Assembly (NCBI RefSeq): GCF_013114825.1
Contig: NZ_JAAVLX010000009.1
Coordinates: forward strand, 62,001-126,000
Source: Bradyrhizobium australiense
GTDB taxonomy: Bacteria > Pseudomonadota > Alphaproteobacteria > Rhizobiales > Xanthobacteraceae
Direction of reading: 5' to 3'
DNA length: 64,000 bases
Positions 54,144-62,514 of the stretch are shown here, one piece after another (position 1 is the stretch's first letter; each line of letters opens with the position of its first letter). The notes under the pieces were generated by a model that saw only the letters and a list, made by a program, of their open reading frames with translations, ran no database searches and was not told the origin of the DNA. The translations under genes and the position numbers were made by a program.

Positions 54144-54914
54144 ATGACAACCATCGACCTCAATTGCGATCTCGGCGAAGGATTTGGCGCGTGGGAAATG
54201 GGCAATGACGCCGCGATGATCGAGCTTGCGACGTCGGTGAATGTCGCCTGTGGCTTTCATGCAGGCGATCCCGACATCATGCGCCGCACGGTCGAACTGG
54301 CGAAAGCGCGCGGCGTCTCTGTCGGCGCGCATCCCGGCTATCACGACCTGCACGGCTTCGGCCGGCGGCCGGTCCCGGGCTTGAAGTCTTCGGAGATTGA
54401 GAACCTCGTCGCCTACCAGATCGGGGCGCTGCAGGCGATTGCAACCGCGGCCGGTTACAAGGTCAGCCACGTCAAGGCGCATGGCGCGCTCTCCAATGTC
54501 GCCTGCGAGGACGACATGACCGCGAAGGCCATCGCGAACGGTATCAAGGCGGTCGATCCCAATCTGATCTTCGTGGTGCTCGCCAATTCCAAGCTGGTAG
54601 AGGCCGGCGAATCCGCCAACCTGCCGATGGTCCACGAGGTGTTTGCCGACCGTGCCTATGAAGACAATGGCTCGCTGGTGTCGCGCAAGAAACCGGGCGC
54701 TGTGCTGCACGATGCCAAACAAATCGCCGACCGCGTCGTGCGAATGGTGCAGGATGGCGCGGTCGTCTCCGTCACCGGCAAGGTGATCAAGATGCGCACC
54801 GACACTGTATGCATTCACGGCGATACGCCAGGCGCAGTCGACATTGCGCGAGGCGTGCGTCAGGCATTGAAGGATGCGGGCATTACGGTCGCGCCGTTCA
54901 AGACGGCGGGTTGA
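54144..54914 (+). CDS. pxpA: 5-oxoprolinase subunit PxpA (LamB/YcsF)
   Basis: 256 residues. The start TTIDLNCDLGEGFGAWEMGN is diagnostic, followed by SVNVACGFHAGDPDIMRRTV, GAHPGYHDLHGFGRR, KAHGALSNVACEDD and VCIHGDTPGAVDIARGVRQA. The conserved Asp, His and Glu residues of the polysaccharide-deacetylase-like barrel are all present. With pxpB and pxpC it degrades 5-oxoproline formed by spontaneous glutamine cyclisation. Confidence 0.93.
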   Translation: MTTIDLNCDLGEGFGAWEMGNDAAMIELATSVNVACGFHAGDPDIMRRTVELAKARGVSVGAHPGYHDLHGFGRRPVPGLKSSEIENLVAYQIGALQAIATAAGYKVSHVKAHGALSNVACEDDMTAKAIANGIKAVDPNLIFVVLANSKLVEAGESANLPMVHEVFADRAYEDNGSLVSRKKPGAVLHDAKQIADRVVRMVQDGAVVSVTGKVIKMRTDTVCIHGDTPGAVDIARGVRQALKDAGITVAPFKTAG

Positions 54915-54922
54915 TATCAGAA

Positions 54923-55012
54923 CCGTAGGGTGGGCAAAGCGAAGCGTGTCCGCCATCGCGAGCGGAGTGCTGATGGTGGGCACGGCGCAAACGCGCCTTT
55001 GCCCACCTTACA
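54923..55012. repeat. Palindromic intergenic repeat element
   Basis: The left arm begins CCGTAGGGTGGGCAAAGCGA and the right arm ends CGCGCCTTTGCCCACCTTAC, giving a long imperfect stem with an inner inverted pair (GTGTCCGCCATC/GATGGTGGGCAC). I recognise this as a dispersed element of Bradyrhizobium genomes. It sits 9 bases after the pxpA stop and could act as a terminator or message-stabilising stem. Confidence 0.8.
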
Positions 55013-55018
55013 AGAAGC

Positions 55019-55171
55019 TCAGAACGGGTGGACCGACAACGTACCGAAGACAATAGCGGCAATGAGCGCGAACGCGCTGTAGAGCGCGGCGGTATGAAAG
55101 CCGGTGCCGGAACGGCGGGACACCGAGCGTGCGTAAAGGTGCAGGCGGGTTTCCGCCGATAGTTCGCGCAT
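55019..55171 (-). CDS. Small single-span membrane protein (50 aa)
   Basis: GGAG lies 7 bases before ATG 55171. The product has a charged N-terminal helix (MRELSAETRLHLYARSVSRR) and a C-terminal hydrophobic helix (ALYSAFALIAAIVFGTLSV). I recognise the pattern as a small Bradyrhizobium protein. Its 3' end lies 7 bases from the palindromic repeat. Confidence 0.6.
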   Translation of the reverse strand: MRELSAETRLHLYARSVSRRSGTGFHTAALYSAFALIAAIVFGTLSVHPF

Positions 55172-55349
55172 GATCGATCTCCAACGCGGCATGGATTGCA
55201 TATGGAATATCGATCGCGCAGGGATGCAAGATATCCGCAAAAATAGTGATACGGACGCTCCGCCGCACTCCATTTCGAGGGAAAATTCCCCTCCGCCCGA
55301 CCAGGGCGAGAATTTTATTCGGGCCGATTTGAGTGAGCTGGAACCCGAA

Positions 55350-56951
55350 TTAGTAAACGTCCTGCTGGAACCGGCCGTTCTTCTTCAGTTCCCCGACGAA
55401 GCTGACGGCCTCGTCAGTGGTTCGGGCGCCGAATTGGGCGATGATGTCTACCAGTGCGCGCTCGACGTCCTTGGCCATCCGCTTGGCATCGCCGCAGATG
55501 TAGACATGGGCGCCTTCGGCTAGCCACGTCCATACCTCGCGGCCAACCTCGCGCATGCGGTCCTGCACGTAGAACTTCTTCTCGCCATCTCGCGACCACG
55601 CCAGCGACAATCGCGTCAAGAGGCCCGACGTCTTCATCGCGTTGAGTTCGTCGGCATAGAAGAAATCGCAATCGCTGCGCTGATGGCCGAAGAACAGCCA
55701 GTTCTTGCCGGGCGCGCCGGTGGCGCGGCGATCTAGCAGGAAGGCGCGGAACGGCGCGATACCCGTGCCGGGCCCGACCATAATGATCGCCGTTTTGGGA
55801 TCCTGCGGCAGGGCGAAGCCATGGGCCTTCTGCACATAGACCTTCACCTCGTCGCCGGGATTGATGCGCTCGGCAAGAAACGTCGAGGCCAGCCCCAGAC
55901 GTCGACGTTTGTTGACCAGATAGCGCACGCAATCCACCGTCAGCGATAGCCTTCCGGGCGTGGCGTTGTGCGACGATGAGATCGAATAAAGCCGCGGCTG
56001 CAACGGCTCCAGCGCCTCGACGAAGGCCTCAGGATGCGGGCGGACGCGGGAGAACTTCTGCAACACCGCCATGACGTCGAGCGTTGGCGCGTCGCCATCG
56101 GGATCCTCGCCCTGTGCCAGCGCACGGGCTTTTTCACGCAACGCGCCGCCGGTCAGATACGAGATCAGTTCGAACAGGGAATCCGGCGCCGGCGACAGCG
56201 AGACGTCGTCGCGCAATACTTCGCGCAGCGTCTTTCCCCTTACCTCCGTGGTATGGGAGGCGCCCAGGAGCGCGATGATCTGGTCGACCAGACCGACGTC
56301 GTTGCGCGCAAAGATGCCGAACGAATCGCCCACGACATAGTCGAGACCGCATCCGGAGAGATCGAATTCGATATGCCAGGTCTCTTTTTCGGAGCCCTTG
56401 CCGTTGAGCAGTCGCCGCGACAGGAATTTTGCGTCCGCGGGATTGTCGCGCGAGCGGCCAGGTTCGCCTGCCGCTGTCGTTGCAACCGCAGCCGTCGCTG
56501 CCGCAGGCACCGGTGACGGTGCGGATGCCTTGTCGATCTCCTCATAGAGCGACTTCAGCATCCGCGCGGTTTCCTTGCCGCCGGGGACGCAGAGGTTGAG
56601 CCGCGCTTCGCTCCTGTTCGCAATCGCCTCCGAATAGTTGTGGCAGTCGTAGCCGCACTGGCCGCAATCCTGCTGCGCCATCGCCGCCATCATGCGCCGC
56701 CGCAACGGCCGGCCTTCGGCCAGCTTCATGCGTTCGGCAATCGGCATGGTCTGGTCGTGCCACGGCGCTTCGCCGTCATCGCCGTCGCCGGCTGAGCCCT
56801 GCATAACGGCCGCGCCTTGTTCCGCGGACAACGGCGTCGCATCGGACAGAAGTCCGGCAAAGAACCCGTTCAGCCAGGAGCGCTGCGCTTCGGAAAACGG
56901 CGCGTTTGAGGGAATGATCTCGATCTTGGGTGGAGGCGTGATCTGGTTCAT
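55350..56951 (-). CDS. NADPH flavoprotein partner of nitrite/sulfite reductase (CysJ-like)
   Basis: 533 residues. The N-terminal 150 carry DCGQCGYDCHNYSEAIANRS and LCVPGG, a Cys cluster that could hold an iron-sulfur centre. From about 170 follow a CysJ-type FAD domain (RLYSISSSHNATPGRLSLTV) and NADPH-binding segments (IMVGPGTGIAPFRAFLLDRR, HVYICGDAKRMAKDVERAL). The FMN-flavodoxin domain of classical CysJ is absent. It overlaps nirA by ATGA, so the two are coupled and it probably feeds electrons to NirA. Many databases would call it sulfite reductase subunit alpha. Confidence 0.82.
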   Translation of the reverse strand: MNQITPPPKIEIIPSNAPFSEAQRSWLNGFFAGLLSDATPLSAEQGAAVMQGSAGDGDDGEAPWHDQTMPIAERMKLAEGRPLRRRMMAAMAQQDCGQCGYDCHNYSEAIANRSEARLNLCVPGGKETARMLKSLYEEIDKASAPSPVPAAATAAVATTAAGEPGRSRDNPADAKFLSRRLLNGKGSEKETWHIEFDLSGCGLDYVVGDSFGIFARNDVGLVDQIIALLGASHTTEVRGKTLREVLRDDVSLSPAPDSLFELISYLTGGALREKARALAQGEDPDGDAPTLDVMAVLQKFSRVRPHPEAFVEALEPLQPRLYSISSSHNATPGRLSLTVDCVRYLVNKRRRLGLASTFLAERINPGDEVKVYVQKAHGFALPQDPKTAIIMVGPGTGIAPFRAFLLDRRATGAPGKNWLFFGHQRSDCDFFYADELNAMKTSGLLTRLSLAWSRDGEKKFYVQDRMREVGREVWTWLAEGAHVYICGDAKRMAKDVERALVDIIAQFGARTTDEAVSFVGELKKNGRFQQDVY

Positions 56952-58729
56952 GAGGACACCTCAGCATCCGCAAGCTTGCGCAGCGTCTCGCCGTCATGGC
57001 GGCGCGCAAATGTCAGGAACGTCTCATCGGGCGATACGCGATGCGTGAGATAGGCCTTCAGCAGTTTCTCGACTGTCCTCGGCGCATCCTCGGCCTTGAG
57101 GTCGCGATAGACCTCCTGCCCGATATCGGCGTCGGGACCAAAGCCGCCGCCGGTGAAGAGATGATAGCCCTCGACGGGATCGACATCTTCGCCAAGATCC
57201 ACTTTCGCCGCGATCAAGCCGATATCGCTGATGTAGTGCTGCGCGCAGGAATGATGGCAGCCGGTGACATGGATGTTGAGGGGCGTCTCGATGTTGACGC
57301 GCGGCTCGCACCAGTCGCCGATTTCGGCGGCATGACGTTTGGTGTTCGACGCCGCAAATCGGCAGCCGGTATTTCCGGTGCAGGCGATCAGCCCGGCCCG
57401 AATTTGCGACGCCTCGACCGCAAGCCCGATCGCCTTGATCGCGGCGACCGCGAGCTCGACGCTTTCGTCGCGCACGCCGGGGATCAGCAGGTTCTGCCAC
57501 ACCGTCAGCCGGATATCGCCGTCACCAAGATCCTGCGCTATTTTGGCTAGCCCCCGCATCTGCTCGCAGGTGACCTTGCCGAGCGGCAGTGACACGCCGA
57601 TCCAGTTCAGCCCGACCTGTTTCTGCCTGTGCACGCCGATATGCGCCGTGCGGTCCGAGGCCGGCCGCGGCGCAAGCGCCTCCGGCGACACGCGGGTGAA
57701 GGGCTTGCCGAGCCGCTCTTCGACGAGCTTAAGGAACTTGTCGTGGCCCATCCCGTCGAGCACATATTTCAGCCGCGCCTTGTTGCGATTAGCGCGGTCG
57801 CCGAGATCGATGAAGATGCGCACGATGGCATCGGCGACCTTGGTGGCATCAGGCGGCTTGACGATGATGTCGGTGTATTTTGCAAAATCCTTGTGACCAG
57901 TGACGCCGCCGATCCCCAGCCGAAACCAGACGCCGGGTTCGGCGCCAAAACCGCCCTTCACCTCGACCGCCGTGAATGCGATGTCGTTGGTGTCTTCCAG
58001 TACGGCGATCTTGCCGGCACCGTCGAAGGCAACGTTGAACTTGCGCGGCAGACCGTACAGCGAGCGATCGTTGAGGATGTGATAATGCCACTCGCGGGCA
58101 TAGTCGCGGGTATCGATCAGCTCCTGCGGGTCGATCCCAGCCGTCGGCGTGCCCGTGACGTTGCGAATGTTGTCCGCGCCGGTGCCGCGCGAGCAGAGGC
58201 CGAGATCCTGAATGCCCTCGATCAGGACCACCGCATTGTTGGGCGGAATTTCCCGCACCTGCAGATTAGCCCGCGTGGTGACGTGGCAGAATGGTCCGCA
58301 CAGCCGCTCGGCAAGATCAGCCAGCCCCGCGAACTGCCAGTGCTTCAGGATGCCGTTCGGGATCCTTAAGCGGCACATGTAGGAATCCTGCGCCGGCGCC
58401 ACGTAGAACAGGCCGTAATAGCGCCAGCGGAAATTATCCGCAGGGTTCGGCGACGCGTTGTCGAGTGCCTGCTGCTTCAGCCGCGGATAGGCATCGAACG
58501 GATGCTCCTCGCGCTTGAACTTTTCCGGGTCGGCGAGCTTCTTGCCGGAGGCGATTACCTTGTCCTGCGCCTTGATGTGCGCGGCATCCGGCCCGGTCGG
58601 TTCGGCATTCGCTTTGCCGGCATTACCGAGGCCGCGCCCGGCGCGGCTGATCTGCAAGCCGGTGGTAAAGCCCTCGAGATAGCGCTTCTGCTCGTCGGTA
58701 AAGTCGACTGGGATCGGTTCGATTTTCAT
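56948..58729 (-). CDS. nirA: Siroheme nitrite reductase (NirA type)
   Basis: 593 residues of the siroheme/4Fe-4S reductase family. Repeated ferredoxin-like domains are followed by the cluster-binding cysteines: ACTGNTGCRFAASNTKRHA (Cys about 450 and 456) and VTGCHHSCAQHYISDIGLIA (about 491 and 495). It reduces nitrite to ammonia, or sulfite to sulfide; nasST upstream argues for nitrite. GGAG lies 9 bases before ATG 58729, where MKIEPIPVDFT matches relatives. The leader contains a sigma-54-like promoter and a candidate NasT hairpin. Confidence 0.85.
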   Translation of the reverse strand: MKIEPIPVDFTDEQKRYLEGFTTGLQISRAGRGLGNAGKANAEPTGPDAAHIKAQDKVIASGKKLADPEKFKREEHPFDAYPRLKQQALDNASPNPADNFRWRYYGLFYVAPAQDSYMCRLRIPNGILKHWQFAGLADLAERLCGPFCHVTTRANLQVREIPPNNAVVLIEGIQDLGLCSRGTGADNIRNVTGTPTAGIDPQELIDTRDYAREWHYHILNDRSLYGLPRKFNVAFDGAGKIAVLEDTNDIAFTAVEVKGGFGAEPGVWFRLGIGGVTGHKDFAKYTDIIVKPPDATKVADAIVRIFIDLGDRANRNKARLKYVLDGMGHDKFLKLVEERLGKPFTRVSPEALAPRPASDRTAHIGVHRQKQVGLNWIGVSLPLGKVTCEQMRGLAKIAQDLGDGDIRLTVWQNLLIPGVRDESVELAVAAIKAIGLAVEASQIRAGLIACTGNTGCRFAASNTKRHAAEIGDWCEPRVNIETPLNIHVTGCHHSCAQHYISDIGLIAAKVDLGEDVDPVEGYHLFTGGGFGPDADIGQEVYRDLKAEDAPRTVEKLLKAYLTHRVSPDETFLTFARRHDGETLRKLADAEVSS

Positions 58730-58834
58730 GCGCGACGAAACTCCTGCGGCCACGATCCGTGGCGTCAACGAATGGGGTGGACCGCCTGGGAAGTCGGCTC
58801 GGCGATGGCGCCGCGCTCAGATTCCGGTATTCGG

Positions 58835-58858
58835 TCCGTCCAGCTTCGTTGCTGCGGA
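58835..58858 (-). promoter_or_regulatory. Candidate NasT (ANTAR) antiterminator hairpin in nirA leader
   Basis: On the minus strand TCCGCAGC-AACGAA-GCTGGACGGA folds into a stem with a two-base bulge and a hexaloop AACGAA. ANTAR proteins bind hexaloops with A in position 1 and G in position 4, which this has. It lies about 105 bases upstream of nirA, inside the predicted leader. A second such hairpin, usual for ANTAR targets, was not clearly found. Confidence 0.45.
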
Positions 58859-58916
58859 AATCCATCATGGACGTAGGTCAGCAGGCATCTGCGACGAGCC
58901 GACTGCACTGCACCAT

Positions 58917-58931
58917 ACAAGTTGCGTGCCA
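58917..58931 (-). promoter_or_regulatory. Sigma-54-like promoter of nirA
   Basis: On the minus strand TGGCACGCAACTTGT fits the -24/-12 consensus TGGCAC-N5-TTGC except for the final base. A start about 12 bases downstream (near 58905) would give a leader of about 175 bases before nirA. NtrC-type control would suit nitrogen assimilation. Confidence 0.6.
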
Positions 58932-58986
58932 GATGGAGTCGCGACGAATATCTTGAGATTTCAATATGTTCGGAAGAGGAACTTGA

Positions 58987-59010
58987 AACTATGAAGCGAA
59001 CTTCATAGTT
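58987..59010. repeat. Perfect inverted repeat between nasS and nirA
   Basis: Ten-base arms (AACTATGAAG/CTTCATAGTT) flank a 4-base centre. It lies about 60 bases past the nasS stop and about 70 bases upstream of the sigma-54-like promoter. It could be a protein-binding site or a stem ending the nasS message; no T-run follows directly. Confidence 0.7.
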
Positions 59011-59067
59011 GATTCCTGAGCAGCTTGCCTAAAAATTATACGGCTCGGACAATTGCCTAATATTGCT

Positions 59068-60246
59068 TCAATCGATCGGCTTATGGCTTCCATGCCCGAT
59101 CTTGAAAGCCGCCAGATGCCCGGCGATGTCCCCCGGGTCGAACGCGGGACCGGCAAAGGCGCCGATGGCACCCGGCGTGTCGGGGGCTGCCCCCGGACCT
59201 CCCATGGCGGCGTCGTAGAGCTCGGGCCTGAAGACCGCCATCGCGGTTCGCAGCGCATCCGGCCGCATCTCTGTCTGTCGCCAGCGCACCATCTGAGCGT
59301 AGAGCCAGGCGGCCTGCGCTGGATCGGGCCGGCCTGCCCCTTCGCGCCCGACCAAAAGATAACGGCCGCTCTCGCGCCGCTGGCCGGCGGGTGAAATCTT
59401 CAGTCGGCCGTCGAGGGTGCGCTGGATCACCTCGGCACCGACGCCGAGCCGTTCGGGCCGCGCCAGGACATGGGCGGCCTCGGCGCGGTTTCCGGGATCT
59501 TCGATGTATTCGGCGGCGTGGGCAGCCGCCCGGATCAGGGCAGCCAGTACGCTCGGATTCTTTTCCGACCAGCTTTGCCTGACGGCGAGAACCTTTTCCG
59601 CCGCGCGCACCAGGATATCAGAGACGAAATGCAGGATGTGACCGACGCCGAGATCGACCGCAACCGAGTTCCAGGGCGCCCCGACGCAGAACGCATCGAC
59701 ATGGCCACTGGCAAGGCTGTCCACCATATAGGGCGGCGGCAGCACCACCAGGCGCACATCCTCGTCGGGATCGACCCCACCCGCCGCCATCCAGAACCGG
59801 AGCTGGTAATTATGGGTGGAGAACGGGAATGTCATGCCGAACGTCAGCGGTTCTGCGCCGCTCTGGCGCCGCTTCGCAACCACGCGGGCAAGCGCCAGTG
59901 CAGTGGCCATGGGATCGACGACCTCGCCCTCGATCTCACTCATGATCGCGACATGCAGCGCCGGCGACACCGTGATTGCATTGCCATTGAGGCCCAGATT
60001 GAACGGCGCCACGATCGGCACCTTGACGTGGCCTAAGCCCAGGCTTGAGGCGATCGCTACCGGCGCCAGCAGATGCGCCGCATCGAACAGGCCGATATTG
60101 AGCTTATCGCGGACGTTGGACCACGACACTTCGCGCACCAGCGTGACGTCGAGCCCTTCGGCGGCCGCAAAGCCCTTGTCGACGGCGATGATCAGCGCGG
60201 CCGCGTCGACCAGCGGAATGAAGCCGATATGCAGCGGTGTGGTCAT
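59068..60246 (-). CDS. nasS: NasS, cytoplasmic nitrate/nitrite sensor
   Basis: 392 residues with the fold of nitrate-binding NrtA but no signal peptide: it starts directly MTTPLHIGFIPLVDAAALII. Other conserved parts are GLDVTLVREVSWSNVRDKLN, AHLLAPVAIASSLGLG, TFGMTFPFSTHNYQLRFWMA and VDAFCVGAPWNSVAVD. NasS holds NasT inactive until it binds nitrate or nitrite. The ATG overlaps the nasT stop (ATGA), so sensor and antiterminator are made together. Confidence 0.9.
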   Translation of the reverse strand: MTTPLHIGFIPLVDAAALIIAVDKGFAAAEGLDVTLVREVSWSNVRDKLNIGLFDAAHLLAPVAIASSLGLGHVKVPIVAPFNLGLNGNAITVSPALHVAIMSEIEGEVVDPMATALALARVVAKRRQSGAEPLTFGMTFPFSTHNYQLRFWMAAGGVDPDEDVRLVVLPPPYMVDSLASGHVDAFCVGAPWNSVAVDLGVGHILHFVSDILVRAAEKVLAVRQSWSEKNPSVLAALIRAAAHAAEYIEDPGNRAEAAHVLARPERLGVGAEVIQRTLDGRLKISPAGQRRESGRYLLVGREGAGRPDPAQAAWLYAQMVRWRQTEMRPDALRTAMAVFRPELYDAAMGGPGAAPDTPGAIGAFAGPAFDPGDIAGHLAAFKIGHGSHKPID

Positions 60247-60833
60247 TTCAGCAACTCCGACGCGGTCAGGATCGACTGCGCGATCTCGCCGATCTTCTTT
60301 TTCTCGCGCATCGCGGTAGAGCGCATCAGCACATAGGCCTCCTCTTCGGTGAGACCCTTCACCTTCATCAGGATTCCCTTGGCGCGGTCGATCACCTTGC
60401 GCTCCTCGAGCGCCGACTTGGTACGATCGAGCTCATCCTGCAGCTTGGAGAAGGCGTTGAAGCGGGAAATGCAGAGGTCGAGGATCGGCTTGATCCGCTC
60501 CTTCTTCAGGCCGTCCACGATGTAGGCGGAGACGCCGGCATCGACGGAGGCCTGGATTGAAGCCGCATCGCTCTGGTCGACGAACATCGCAATCGGCCGC
60601 CGCACCGCGCGGCTGACCTGGAACATCTGTTCCAGCACGTCGCGGCTGGGATTTTCCAGATCGATCAGGATGACGTCGGGATCAAGCGCATAGATCCGCG
60701 CCAGCAGGCTCTGCATTTCGCTGATATGTACGACACCGGTAAAGCCCGCCTCCCGCAACCCCTCTTCCAGGATTGCGGCCCGGATCGGGCTCTCGTCGAC
60801 AATGACGATTTTCGGCGACGACTCAGCGCTCAT
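60243..60833 (-). CDS. nasT: NasT, ANTAR-type antiterminator
   Basis: 196 residues: a receiver-like domain (KIVIVDESPIRAAILEEGL, with Asp58 in VILIDLENPSRDVL) and a C-terminal ANTAR domain, ALEERKVIDRAKGILMKVKG, then LTEEEAYVLMRSTAMREKKK. ANTAR domains bind paired hairpins in leader RNA and prevent termination. With NasS it senses nitrate and nitrite; in Bradyrhizobium diazoefficiens NasST also affects denitrification genes. The likely target here is the nirA leader just downstream. It is divergent from rimO. Confidence 0.93.
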   Translation of the reverse strand: MSAESSPKIVIVDESPIRAAILEEGLREAGFTGVVHISEMQSLLARIYALDPDVILIDLENPSRDVLEQMFQVSRAVRRPIAMFVDQSDAASIQASVDAGVSAYIVDGLKKERIKPILDLCISRFNAFSKLQDELDRTKSALEERKVIDRAKGILMKVKGLTEEEAYVLMRSTAMREKKKIGEIAQSILTASELLK

Positions 60834-60946
60834 CGATCAACTCATACCCTGGCCGGGCATCCATAGCACGTCAGAAGCCGGCGCAAAGCCTTGTAATTAT
60901 GGACAATTGGGACTAGTTCGTGCACATCAATCAGGCAGATCTAGAT

Positions 60947-62272
60947 ATGCAACAGGCCGCTGCGCCCAAAGTCAGCTTTGTTTCGCTTGGGTGCCCCAAG
61001 GCGCTGGTGGATTCCGAGCGCATTATCACCCGGCTGCGCGCCGAAGGCTATGAGCTGGCCCGCAAGCACGACGGCGCCGACATCGTGATCGTCAACACCT
61101 GTGGCTTCCTCGACAGCGCCAAGCAGGAATCGCTTGGCGCCATCGGCGAAGCGATGGCCGAGAACGGCAAGGTCATCGTTACCGGCTGCATGGGCGCGGA
61201 ACCCGAGCAGATCGAGGCGGCCTATCCGGGCGTGCTCTCGATATCAGGCCCGCAGCAGTATGAGAGCGTGCTGGAGGCGGTGCACCGGGCCTTGCCGCCG
61301 GTCCATAATCCGCACCTCGATCTGGTGCCGCCGCAGGGCGTCAAGCTGACGCCGCGGCACTACGCTTACTTGAAGATTTCCGAAGGCTGCAACAACCGCT
61401 GCAGTTTTTGCATCATCCCAAAACTGCGCGGCGACCTGGTGTCGCGTCCGGCCAACGACGTGCTGCGCGAGGCGGAGAGGCTCGTCGCAGCCGGCGTCAA
61501 GGAATTGCTTGTTATCTCGCAGGACACGTCGGCCTACGGCGTCGACGTGAAGTACGCGGAAAGTCCGTGGAAGGATCGCCAGGTCCGCGCCAAATTCTTC
61601 GACCTCGCCAAGGAACTCGGCGAACTCGGCGCCTGGGTGCGGCTGCAATATGTCTACCCTTACCCGCATGTCGACGAAGTCATCGGCCTGATGACCGAGG
61701 GCAAGATCCTGCCCTATCTCGACATCCCCTTTCAGCATGCAAGCCCGGAAGTCCTCAAAGCCATGAAGCGTCCCGCCGCGCAGGAAAAGACGCTGGCGCG
61801 GATCAAGAAGTGGCGCGAGGAATGCCCTGAGCTCACGCTGCGCTCGACCTTCATCGTCGGCTTTCCCGGCGAAACGGATTCCGACTTCGCCTATCTGCTC
61901 GACTGGCTCGAAGAGGCCGAGATCGATCGTCTCGGCTGCTTCAAATACGAGCCGGTCGCGGGCGCAAGCTCGAATGCGATCGGCAATGCGGTGCCTGACG
62001 AGGTCAAGCAGGAGCGCTGGAATGCGCTGATGACCCGGCAGCAGAAAATCTCCGCACGGCGTCTGAAGCGCAAGGTCGGCACCAGGCGGCAGATCATCGT
62101 CGACGAGGTCGGGCCGACGGTCGCAAAGGGCCGCTCAAAGGCCGACGCGCCGCAGATCGACGGCGCGGTCTATCTTTCCAGCCGCCGCCCGCTGAAGGTC
62201 GGCGAGATTGTCACCGCGAAGATCGAACGGTCCGATCAATACGACCTGCACGGCAGCGTCGCGGGGTTCTGA
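60947..62272 (+). CDS. rimO: RimO, ribosomal protein S12 methylthiotransferase
   Basis: 441 residues. The N-terminal UPF0004 domain has cluster cysteines 16 (SLGCPKALVDSERI), 52 (NTCGFLDSAKQES) and 81 (TGCMGAEPEQIE). The radical SAM motif is Cys148, 152 and 155 (SEGCNNRCSFCIIPKLRG). A TRAM domain ends the protein (EIVTAKIERSDQYDLHGSV). RimO adds a methylthio group to an aspartate of ribosomal protein S12. The GTG at 60920 would add nine residues; ATG 60947 (MQQAAAPKVSF) matches relatives, though no strong ribosome-binding site is visible. Confidence 0.95.
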   Translation: MQQAAAPKVSFVSLGCPKALVDSERIITRLRAEGYELARKHDGADIVIVNTCGFLDSAKQESLGAIGEAMAENGKVIVTGCMGAEPEQIEAAYPGVLSISGPQQYESVLEAVHRALPPVHNPHLDLVPPQGVKLTPRHYAYLKISEGCNNRCSFCIIPKLRGDLVSRPANDVLREAERLVAAGVKELLVISQDTSAYGVDVKYAESPWKDRQVRAKFFDLAKELGELGAWVRLQYVYPYPHVDEVIGLMTEGKILPYLDIPFQHASPEVLKAMKRPAAQEKTLARIKKWREECPELTLRSTFIVGFPGETDSDFAYLLDWLEEAEIDRLGCFKYEPVAGASSNAIGNAVPDEVKQERWNALMTRQQKISARRLKRKVGTRRQIIVDEVGPTVAKGRSKADAPQIDGAVYLSSRRPLKVGEIVTAKIERSDQYDLHGSVAGF

Positions 62273-62440
62273 ACACCCGACGCTGCTTGACATGGCGCAC
62301 CGTTCGGCTGTATGGGCCGTCGCCATGAAACTGAACCGGACCAACCGCCGCGCCTGCCTGCGTCGCCGCTCCAGCGACGATGATGGGTTGCGCCGTGTCC
62401 GACGACGACGCTGATTAGCTAGTTTCAGCCAAGTTTTCGA

Positions 62441-62478
62441 GAAGGCCGCACCCTCAAACGTGCGGCCTTCTTGCGTTT
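62441..62478 (+). terminator. Intrinsic terminator between rimO and argD
   Basis: GAAGGCCGCA pairs with TGCGGCCTTC around CCCTCAAACG and is followed by TTGCGTTT. It lies 170 bases after rimO and 37 bases before argD, so the two genes are separate transcription units. Confidence 0.82.
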
Positions 62479-62514
62479 CGGCCTGCCCCTTCCCCAAACC
62501 CTGAGGAGATCGAC

